From the NCBI RefSeq assembly GCF_004634425.1, contig NZ_SBJL01000004.1:62001-126000 (forward strand): a stretch of DNA of 64,000 nt, read 5' to 3'. Of the stretch, positions 46,511 to 53,467 are shown in pieces. Numbering within the stretch: the stretch's first letter is position 1; each line of letters begins with the position of its first letter. Made by a program: the position numbers and the translations under genes. The notes beneath the pieces are model-generated. The model did no database searches. It saw only the letters and a program-made list of their open reading frames with translations, and was not told the DNA's origin. The stretch is from Vitreimonas flagellata. Its GTDB lineage: Bacteria; Pseudomonadota; Alphaproteobacteria; Caulobacterales; Aquidulcibacteraceae.

Positions 46511-47554
46511 ATGGAGCTGATTTTACGCGGCGTCGCCATTGGCGCGCTGATTGCAACGGCAGCCGGGTTATGGCGCGCGGGCAAAGGGCATTCCGCGCGC
46601 TTGGCTGGCGTACTCTTCTCCGTGTCGGTTCTTGCGTACACGCTGCAATCGTCTGCCGAATCCCGCCTCGCGATCGGCTCGCTTGAGCCAATCGTTCATT
46701 TCCTCGCCTTGGGCGGCAGCGGTCTGTTCTGGCTCTTTATAGTGGCGCTGTTCGATGATCGCGAAATCTCGGCCACGACATTGGCGCCGTACGCCGGACT
46801 GACGCTGCTCGGTCTGTTCGGCTGGCTCGGACCCAGAAATCTCCAGCCTGGCGTTTGGATCATTCACAATTTGATCGAGGTCGCATTCGCGGCACACGCA
46901 CTCTTTGTCATTGTACGCAGCTGGCGCGGTGATTTGGTCGAGGCGCGTCGGCGGCTGAGAGGGCCCTTCCTGGGCGCGGTAACGCTCTTCGTCGTCGTGC
47001 TCGCCGGCTTTGAGATCGGCGAAGCCTTTGGGGTCGAGGCCGATTGGTATGAGCTGCTCGGCGCCTGCGCGCTCGCCATATTCTGCACGGCGGGCGCCGC
47101 CGTTTTCCTCCAGGCCCAGCCCGCGCTCTTTGGTGCGGCGAGGCCGGCTGAGACGCCGTCAGCTCGGCTGGACGCCGGCGACCAGCACATCCTTGATCGG
47201 CTGGAGGAAGTCATGATCCAGGGCGCCGCCTGGCGGCGCGAAGGCCTGACGATCGGCGCGCTCGCCGAAGAGATCGGCGTGCCCGAGCATCGCCTGCGCC
47301 GCTTGATCAACGACCAGCTCGGTCACCGCAATTTCGTCGCCTTCGTGAACGTTTATCGGATCGGGGCAGCCAAACAGCGGCTCGCCGATCCCGCCGATGC
47401 GCGAACACCGGTTTCGGCGATTGCCTTCGATCTGGGTTTTGCTTCGCTGGGTCCCTTCAACCGCGCCTTCAAGGAAGCAACCGGTCAAACGCCGAGCGAG
47501 TGGCGGAAAATTCAGCTTGGACAAGGCTCTCCGATTCCGGAAAATCCTGGCTGA
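46511..47554 (+). CDS. Membrane-anchored AraC-family regulator
   Basis: 347 residues from ATG 46511. Residues 1-225 hold about seven membrane helices (GVAIGALIATAAGLW, SGLFWLFIVALF, LTLLGLFGWLG and others). Residues 245-340 are an AraC DNA-binding domain (LTIGALAEEIGVPEHRLRRLINDQLG ... SAIAFDLGFASLGPFNRAFKEATGQTPSEWR). It probably reads a membrane or envelope cue. The hydroxylase gene follows by 86 bases and is a likely target. Confidence 0.85.
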   Translation: MELILRGVAIGALIATAAGLWRAGKGHSARLAGVLFSVSVLAYTLQSSAESRLAIGSLEPIVHFLALGGSGLFWLFIVALFDDREISATTLAPYAGLTLLGLFGWLGPRNLQPGVWIIHNLIEVAFAAHALFVIVRSWRGDLVEARRRLRGPFLGAVTLFVVVLAGFEIGEAFGVEADWYELLGACALAIFCTAGAAVFLQAQPALFGAARPAETPSARLDAGDQHILDRLEEVMIQGAAWRREGLTIGALAEEIGVPEHRLRRLINDQLGHRNFVAFVNVYRIGAAKQRLADPADARTPVSAIAFDLGFASLGPFNRAFKEATGQTPSEWRKIQLGQGSPIPENPG

Positions 47555-47640
47555 TTTTGAAACTGGCCGGTGTTTTTCGGCCCTGGCGAGACGCAAGCCC
47601 CCGTTCCATGACGATGCTGGCCTCCATCGAGGAGGATTAC

Positions 47641-48825
47641 ATGATCGCCGATCTCATCGCTTTCGCCGACCGCTGGCAGCGCAGCTTAACCCACGATCTT
47701 TCCCAATACGCGATGTTCGCGATCGGCTTTTGGCTCGTCGTGTGGGTGCTGCTCGGCGCTTTGCTCGCCAGCCGCAAAATCCGAACCGAGAAGCCGCCCG
47801 CGCGTCAGCTGGCGTTGGAGTTTATGATCTCGCTGCGCTCGCTTGCCGTCTTCTCCACAATTGGCGCGCTGCTCTTCATGGTCGAGCGGGCAGGGTACCT
47901 GCCGGGTCCGGCGCTGGCCACGAACTGGGGTTGGGGCTGGGCCATTGCCTCGTTCGTTCTGATGGTGATTGGCCACGATGCGTATTTCTATTGGACCCAT
48001 CGCCTGGTGCATGATCCGCGGCTCTTTCGGACTTTTCACCGTCGCCACCACAAGTCGCACAATCCTTCTCCGTTCACGGCCTACAGCTTTGATATCGCGG
48101 AAGCGGCCATACAGGCGCTCTTCGTGCCGATCTGGATGGTCGTCGTGCCGACAGAATGGGCCGTGGTCGGCTTCTTCATGCTGCACCAGATCGTGCGCAA
48201 CACGATGGGCCATTGCGGTTACGAACTCTTCCCAGCCAATGCGCGGGGCAAGCCGCTTTTCGATTTCCTCACCACGGTCACCCACCACGATCTCCATCAT
48301 GGAGAGGCGCGCTGGAATTTTGGGCTCTATTTCACGTGGTGGGACCGTCTCATGGGCACAGAACACCCGGACTATTATGCGCGCTTCGAAGCAGCGACGC
48401 GCCGCGTGTGCGCGCTGAAGGCGTCCGCCGTCAAATCAGGCGCGGCCGCGCTCGCGATCGCTCTTGTCCTCAGCGCCACCGACGCGCGGGCGCAGGAGCG
48501 CATCCATGATGATTGGGCGACGCCTGGACTGGGCGGCGTGGTTCGTCTTGCGCCGTGCGCGAATGCATCGCGCCTGTGCGGCCGCTTGATCTGGGTTTGG
48601 GATCCAACGGACGCTGGCGGCGGCGCTATCGGGACGATGATCCTACGTGACTTTGTTTTCGAGCGCGGCGCCTGGCGCGAGGGGAGCGTCAGCAATCCTG
48701 AGGACGGGCGCACCTATCGTGGCACGATCAACTTGGACGGCGACATCCTGCGCTTGCGCGGCTGTGCGGGTCCGTTCTGCCAGACCCAAATATGGCGCCG
48801 CTTAGACTCGATCCCTCGGCCATGA
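47641..48825 (+). CDS. Fatty-acid hydroxylase / sterol-desaturase superfamily protein fused to a DUF2147 domain
   Basis: 394 residues; GAGGAGG before ATG 47641. Residues 1-245 are a membrane hydroxylase with His boxes HRLVH (120-124), HRRHH (133-137) and HDLHH (216-220). Then comes a signal-peptide-like segment (AALAIALVLSATDARAQ, 268-285) and a DUF2147-like domain (290-388: DDWATPGLGGVVRLAPC ... LCGRLIWVW ... GCAGPFCQTQIWRR). The join looks like a hydroxylase gene run into a complete secreted-protein gene. The C-terminal part would be periplasmic. Substrate unknown. Confidence 0.83.
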   Translation: MIADLIAFADRWQRSLTHDLSQYAMFAIGFWLVVWVLLGALLASRKIRTEKPPARQLALEFMISLRSLAVFSTIGALLFMVERAGYLPGPALATNWGWGWAIASFVLMVIGHDAYFYWTHRLVHDPRLFRTFHRRHHKSHNPSPFTAYSFDIAEAAIQALFVPIWMVVVPTEWAVVGFFMLHQIVRNTMGHCGYELFPANARGKPLFDFLTTVTHHDLHHGEARWNFGLYFTWWDRLMGTEHPDYYARFEAATRRVCALKASAVKSGAAALAIALVLSATDARAQERIHDDWATPGLGGVVRLAPCANASRLCGRLIWVWDPTDAGGGAIGTMILRDFVFERGAWREGSVSNPEDGRTYRGTINLDGDILRLRGCAGPFCQTQIWRRLDSIPRP

Positions 48826-48884
48826 CATTGCACGAGGATAATTCAGCGCCCAAGTTTGTTGCAGTTCGCGAAGAAGGACAGGCA

Positions 48885-49529
48885 ATGACGGATCCGCACG
48901 CTCCCGCACAAGGCGCACACTGGGATCGCGTCTATACTGAAAAGCGCGCCGAAGACGTGAGCTGGCGCCAGCAAGAGCCTACGCTTTCGCTGAAGCTGAT
49001 CGCGCGCACAGGCGTCGGCCTCGATGCGCCGATCGTTGATGTCGGCGGCGGCGCTTCAACGCTCGTCGATCATCTCCTTGACCGCGGCTATCACGATGTC
49101 AGCGTCCTGGACATTGCGGCTCCGGGTCTTGACCAGGCTAAGGCGAGGCTCGGCGCCAAAGCAGAACGCGTCGAATGGCTTGTCCACGACGTGACCACGT
49201 GGCGGCCAGCGCGCAAGCGCCGGCTCTGGCATGATCGCGCGGTTCTCCATTTTCTGACCGAGCCCGCGGCGCAAGCGGCCTATGCTGAAACGCTACGCGT
49301 TGCGCTCGAAAGCGACGGTTGGGCGATCATCGCCGGGTTCGCGCCGGGCGGCCCGGCCAAGTGCAGCGGACTGGAGATTGTCCAGCACGATGCCGCCAGT
49401 CTCTCGAAACTTCTGGGTGATGCGTTTCAGCTGATGGAAACGCATGGCGAAATCCATCTGACGCCGTGGGGCGCCGAACAGGCGTTTCGCTATCATCTTT
49501 TCAGCCGCAAAGGACCCAGCGCCTCATGA
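48885..49529 (+). CDS. Class I SAM-dependent methyltransferase
   Basis: 214 residues from ATG 48885, with AGAAGGA six bases upstream; ATG 48822 is also in frame. SAM-binding motif APIVDVGGGASTLVDHLL and acidic VSVLDIAAPGLDQAKARLG. Opening HWDRVYTEKRAEDVSWRQQEP resembles thiopurine-type or small-molecule methyltransferases. Substrate unknown. Overlaps the next methyltransferase as ATGA. Confidence 0.85.
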   Translation: MTDPHAPAQGAHWDRVYTEKRAEDVSWRQQEPTLSLKLIARTGVGLDAPIVDVGGGASTLVDHLLDRGYHDVSVLDIAAPGLDQAKARLGAKAERVEWLVHDVTTWRPARKRRLWHDRAVLHFLTEPAAQAAYAETLRVALESDGWAIIAGFAPGGPAKCSGLEIVQHDAASLSKLLGDAFQLMETHGEIHLTPWGAEQAFRYHLFSRKGPSAS

Positions 49530-50146
49530 ACCTCTACGAGCGCTTTCTGCTTCCAGCATTTGTGACGAGCGCATGCTCGTGTTCACCGATCGAAAAGCAA
49601 CGCCAGAAGATCGTGCCGGCTGCTGAAGGCGTGGTGCTGGAGCTGGGATTCGGCGCGGGCCTCAACCTGCCGCACTATGACGCCGCCAAGGTGCGCAAGC
49701 TTTATGCACTGGAGCCGTCGCCAGGCATGGTCAAGCGCGCGAGGGACCGCGTGAAGAGCGCGCCGTTCGACGTGGAGATCTTGACGGAGACGGCGGAGAA
49801 CATGTCGCTCGGCCCCCAGAGCGTCGACACCGTGCTGGTGACGTATTCACTCTGCACTATCCCTGGCGCTGTGAGCGCCCTTGAGAGCGCGCGTCAGGCC
49901 TTGAAGCCTAATGGACGATTGTTGTTCTGCGAACACGGCCTCTCGCCTGACCAAGGCGTGCAACGCTGGCAGAGGCGCATCGAGCCGATATGGAAAGTCG
50001 TCGGCGGCGGCTGTCACCTGTCGCGCGACATTCCGGCGCTCATCGCAGCGGCGGGCTTCAGGATCGAGCAGCTCGACACGATGTACCTGCCGAAATCACC
50101 GAAATGGGCGGGCTACAATTTTTGGGTCGCCGCACGCGCGGCTTAA
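49526..50146 (+). CDS. Class I SAM-dependent methyltransferase (phospholipid/METTL7-like)
   Basis: 206 residues. Start region MNLYERFLLPAF and CSCSPIEKQRQKIVPAAEG, then VLELGFGAGLNLPHY (SAM motif), LEPSPGMVKRARDRV and LLFCEHGLSPDQGVQRWQRRIEPIWKVVGGGCHLSRD. The C-terminal wording is like PmtA/METTL7-type lipid methyltransferases. Coupled to the preceding methyltransferase; four-base convergent overlap with the GFA gene. Confidence 0.83.
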   Translation: MNLYERFLLPAFVTSACSCSPIEKQRQKIVPAAEGVVLELGFGAGLNLPHYDAAKVRKLYALEPSPGMVKRARDRVKSAPFDVEILTETAENMSLGPQSVDTVLVTYSLCTIPGAVSALESARQALKPNGRLLFCEHGLSPDQGVQRWQRRIEPIWKVVGGGCHLSRDIPALIAAAGFRIEQLDTMYLPKSPKWAGYNFWVAARAA

Positions 50147-50574
50147 TCTCGTCGCTCGCGTTTCAAGGCGACTTGCGCCAGTGCGGAAAGCCCGTCGAAA
50201 GGGCCGGAGCGTGTGTCGAACCACGGCACGCGCTCTTCAGCAAAAAACGAGCCCGTCGGCGTCAGCTCATCGGCGCGTTCGAACGCGCCGATGTGGAAGT
50301 GCGTCTCGCCCGGCAATTTCGGATTGCTGCAGGTAAGCGTGGAGCCACAACGCGCACAAAAACCGCGCTCGACGCCGGGCGACGATTCAAATTTTGCGAT
50401 CACGCCGCTTGTGAGCGAAACGGCATCGTCCGCGAAGGCAACGAACACAGAAGCCGGCGCGCCACTATGGCGCCTGCAGCTCTGGCAGTGACACCAGAGC
50501 ACCCATTTGGGCTTCCCGGTCGCCTTGAAGTGAATGTCGCCGCACAAACAGCGACCCTCATAGATTTCGGCCAT
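50143..50574 (-). CDS. GFA family (glutathione-dependent formaldehyde-activating-like) zinc protein
   Basis: 143 residues. Zinc cysteines in GRCLCGDIHF, CHCQSCRRHSGAP and GFCARCGSTLT, the GFA fold. Family members have varied, mostly unknown substrates; the old name should not be taken as a proven function. Confidence 0.88.
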   Translation of the reverse strand: MAEIYEGRCLCGDIHFKATGKPKWVLWCHCQSCRRHSGAPASVFVAFADDAVSLTSGVIAKFESSPGVERGFCARCGSTLTCSNPKLPGETHFHIGAFERADELTPTGSFFAEERVPWFDTRSGPFDGLSALAQVALKRERRD

Positions 50575-50648
50575 GGCGCGCTCCGATTGATCGCATCGTA
50601 TTGATATTCGGCCCGCTCGCTAGGCGCGGATGTCGGCTTGACGCGCTT

Positions 50649-50669
50649 AGCGGAAGGCGGCCTTCCGCT
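50649..50669. repeat. Short inverted repeat AGCGGAAGG-CGG-CCTTCCGCT
   Basis: Nine-base perfect arms in the gap between two minus-strand genes. A weak T-run (CTTTG) follows only on the plus strand, so it is at best a poor terminator. Confidence 0.35.
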
Positions 50670-50717
50670 TTGTGGTGAGAAGGCGCTGATTTCTGCTTGT
50701 GGGATGCTCCTGACGGT

Positions 50718-51119
50718 TCACGCCTGCTCCGGCGCAGCCAGCTTCCCAAACGCCGCTAGCCCCGCAATGCTTGCTCCGAGTACGCAGAGCGCCTGCCTCC
50801 ATGTTTCCGATGGAATGTGCCCGGCGCTCAGACTTTCAAGAAAGAAATAGCTGCTCAACACGGCGGGCGTGACAAACGCGGTCGAGAGCATGATTCGGGC
50901 AGTAGGGTGCTCGACAACGGCAAAGAGCCAGCGGATGAGGCCGAACACCGTTATCGCCGTCAGACCAAAGACGACGCACGCCCCAAACAATCCCGAACCC
51001 GTTTCGAACGCGTATCGCGCAGCCGCCAACCCAGCAAGGCACGGAAGCGCATAGGTCGTGACCGTGTAGACGAGCCAAGCAAGCACGAAGGCCAGAAGAG
51101 GGAGCGCCAGCGCCGACAT
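50718..51119 (-). CDS. Unknown integral membrane protein
   Basis: 133 residues from ATG 51119; a TTG at 51155 would add 12. Four hydrophobic segments (LALPLLAFVLAWLVYTV, GACVVFGLTAITVFGLI, TAFVTPAVLSSYFFL, ALCVLGASIAGLAAF). No family recognised and no clear ribosome site. Confidence 0.55.
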   Translation of the reverse strand: MSALALPLLAFVLAWLVYTVTTYALPCLAGLAAARYAFETGSGLFGACVVFGLTAITVFGLIRWLFAVVEHPTARIMLSTAFVTPAVLSSYFFLESLSAGHIPSETWRQALCVLGASIAGLAAFGKLAAPEQA

Positions 51120-51191
51120 GCATGGATAGACGTTCCAGGAGGGCGAGATAAGCAATAGGTCCCGCTGGACCTCTTGACGCCGGGCGCAAGA

Positions 51192-51497
51192 TCAGTCGCG
51201 CTTCTCGAAACGCCGTCCGCGTAGCCGTGATCCAAACTTCCTGCGTCGCTCATATTGGCTCATCGTCTGAGCATTGAGGCGCTTCACCTTGGCGATCGCC
51301 TTCACGTCCCTCAGCGTTTTTACCTTGTGGCAGGCTACGCACATCAATTGGTCCGGCTTTCCAGGATTCAGCGCGTTTGGTGTGGAGTGCTCGGCGATCA
51401 GGTCTGTGCGCGCGTTACAGCCTCTCACGCAGCACTTTCCGCCTTGAGCATCGAACAGGGCATCGTATTCGCGCCGGGTCAGATAGAGCCGCGTCAC
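51192..51497 (-). CDS. Small HNH-type endonuclease-like protein
   Basis: 101 residues. Pattern CCVRGCNARTDLIAEHSTP ... LMCVACHKVKT gives two CxxC pairs and a His, as in HNH nucleases. Basic C-terminus (RRRKFGSRLRGRRFEKRD). Overlaps the SSB-like gene as ATGA, so the two are co-expressed. Confidence 0.72.
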   Translation of the reverse strand: MTRLYLTRREYDALFDAQGGKCCVRGCNARTDLIAEHSTPNALNPGKPDQLMCVACHKVKTLRDVKAIAKVKRLNAQTMSQYERRRKFGSRLRGRRFEKRD

Positions 51498-51808
51498 GTT
51501 GCGTCCCCCTCGTCAGGAGGTGGCAGCCGCTCAATCGATTGCGCGATGAAGCCGACGCTATGAAACGCAAGGTCGCCGACCTGGCGCCGCCGCTGTTCGA
51601 TTTCGCCCTCGATGCGGACGAGATCGCCCTCCCGCAAATGCTGCAGGATTGTTGCTCGGAGCAGCGGCTCGCGCGCAACGCACAAGATCCAGGCAATGCG
51701 CGGCGCTGCGCCGTCGCGGTTCACGACAGACGAGATCGCGAGCGTCAGCTCATCGGGCGCGGTCGTCAGCACACAGCCGATCGAGCCGGTGAGGTCAAAA
51801 TGAAGCAT
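51494..51808 (-). CDS. Single-stranded DNA-binding-like OB-fold protein
   Basis: 104 residues from ATG 51808 (MLHFDLTGSIG), where the fold appears to start; an earlier ATG at 51901 adds a basic, unlikely extension. Features: GSIGCVLTTAPDELTLAISSVV, then a W and REGDLVRIEGEIEQRRRQV, in the order of SSB OB-folds, without an acidic tail. Pairing with an HNH protein suggests a small phage- or plasmid-derived module. Confidence 0.6.
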   Translation of the reverse strand: MLHFDLTGSIGCVLTTAPDELTLAISSVVNRDGAAPRIAWILCVAREPLLRATILQHLREGDLVRIEGEIEQRRRQVGDLAFHSVGFIAQSIERLPPPDEGDAT

Positions 51809-52054
51809 TGAAGCAAGCTCGGACCGGATCGCGCCGGCAGCGCGCCGCGAGACCTCCCGCGACGCAAATCGTGCGCGCACGCGGGAAGAGGGCGTGCGCA
51901 AGGCGCGCGCGCAGCGCGCCCGAAGGCTTGGCCTTGCGTGCGCCCGACCGCGTGCGACGAGGGTAGGAGCGGGTGGCTAGCGCTCGCGGTCGTTCAATCG
52001 ATTCCGGTTGAACGCGCGGCGTATTCCGACCTAACCTCTCAAAGGAGGTGGGGC

Positions 52055-52849
52055 ATGGCGGAGACAAAATTCAAACGGCGCGCGCCGGTCGGCCTAATCC
52101 TGCTAGCCCTAGTGCTGACGGGTATCACGGGTGCGCTTATCTATGTCGGCGTTCAGGGTTTCGTTTTATCGAACTGGCTGGTGCCATACTGGAATAATCT
52201 GTCCGATGCCCAAGCGACGATTTTGGCGCAGTTCATCTTCTTGCTGGGCGCCGCGTGGGCGACGGTCCTGCTACCCTTGCTGTTCGCCGGCCGCTTGCGC
52301 TCGCTCGAGGATGCCGCAGCCTCCGCGCAGGAAGCCTATGACGGGATCAAAGCGCAACTTGTCGATAGCGCCGAGGAGTCAAAGCGGCAGCTTCGTAACA
52401 TCAGCCGCTATCAGCTCATGCAGCTCGGCTTCTTCCAAAACGATGGCTCTCTCAACATTTACGAGGACGCAGCCTCGAAGAAGGATTTCATCGACACGGC
52501 GTGGGCTCAAGCCGAGCCTAAGGTGCAGCAGGCGCTTGAACTGCTCCATGGTGCTACGCGCAATTCGATTTCGAATTCAACGTGGCGCAGCTCTGATTGG
52601 TGGGCGAAAATCAGGACCTCGGGTGCTCTCAATGATTGCTTTGAGGCATTCAAAACGATCTCTGATGCGAAGTCCGCAGTGTCGAAGGGCGCCGATGCCT
52701 CGTTTGAACTGCTCGTGAAAGTGAATCAGGCGCTACGGCGCATTTCCACGTTTGAGCCGTCAAAGGTCGTTCCGCAGGTCTCGTCATCGACGGTCGATGT
52801 TTCATCGCTGCCGCCACCAACCGCCGAACAGCAACAGCATCCGAACTAG
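52055..52849 (+). CDS. Unknown membrane protein with cytoplasmic or periplasmic helical domain
   Basis: 264 residues; AAAGGAGG before ATG 52055 fixes the start. Two membrane segments (about 11-35 and 57-80), then a helical, charged part (ASAQEAYDGIKAQLVDSAEESKRQL) that may form a coiled coil, and a polar Pro/Gln-rich tail. No family recognised. Confidence 0.75.
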   Translation: MAETKFKRRAPVGLILLALVLTGITGALIYVGVQGFVLSNWLVPYWNNLSDAQATILAQFIFLLGAAWATVLLPLLFAGRLRSLEDAAASAQEAYDGIKAQLVDSAEESKRQLRNISRYQLMQLGFFQNDGSLNIYEDAASKKDFIDTAWAQAEPKVQQALELLHGATRNSISNSTWRSSDWWAKIRTSGALNDCFEAFKTISDAKSAVSKGADASFELLVKVNQALRRISTFEPSKVVPQVSSSTVDVSSLPPPTAEQQQHPN

Positions 52850-53036
52850 CTCACGAGCGACCGCAGAGGCGCGTCAGCGATCGCCGCCCGGAGGGTCGAG
52901 ACGCGCTTCTCTTTCATCACGCGCGCGGCTCGATCGCGAAGCGACAAGAGCGCGGCCCGCGAAGCGGGCGACGCCCAAATAATTCTCCCTCCCGCTGCTC
53001 AATCCATCTTCCCCAAGCGTCTCTCTCCAGAGACCC

Positions 53037-53277
53037 ATGCCTTCCCATGCCTTCACCAGGACAGAGCTCCACCAGCTCATCTGGTCGAAGCCCTTAAACA
53101 AGCTCGCTGCTGAGCTTGGCCTCTCCGATGTCGGCCTCAAAAAGCTCTGCAAGCGCCACGACATCCCCACACCGCCTTGAGGGCCATTGGGTCTCCAGCC
53201 ATCACGGCAAGCCCCGCCCCACCATTCCGCTTCCGCCCAAGCCCGAAGACGACGATCCCCGCTTCCGCCTCGATTGA
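53037..53277 (+). pseudogene. Frameshifted small DNA-binding-like protein
   Basis: Frame 1 from ATG 53037 encodes 47 residues ending LGLSDVGLKKLCKRHDIPTPP, then TGA at 53178. Read with one base less at that point, the next frame continues as EGHWVSSHHGKPRPTIPLPP to a TGA at 53275. The two parts together match a familiar small domain of the form ELxxLVWSxPxxKLAxxxGxSDVxLxKxCxxxxIPxPPxGxW. Hence a single extra T splits the gene. Either a recent pseudogene or a sequencing error. Confidence 0.72.
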
Positions 53278-53346
53278 ACCGTCGTGGCCGAAGCAGCGCA
53301 AATGTACTCCCGGCGGCTTGACCGCCTCCGGCGCCGGTTGGATGGT

Positions 53347-53380
53347 GAAAAAAGACCCCGGTCCACAAAGGAACCGGGGC
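53347..53380 (-). terminator. Intrinsic terminator after the TonB receptor gene
   Basis: On the minus strand CCCCGGTTCC ... GGACCGGGG forms a stem (one bulge) followed by TCTTTTTT. It lies about 90 bases past the receptor stop. Confidence 0.7.
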
Positions 53381-53467
53381 TTGAAGCGACCGCGGGGCCT
53401 GGGAGGGCGCATCCGCGTCGTGTACCAGCCGCGGGAGGCGACTGATGAGGGGAGGAGTTTCTTATTA

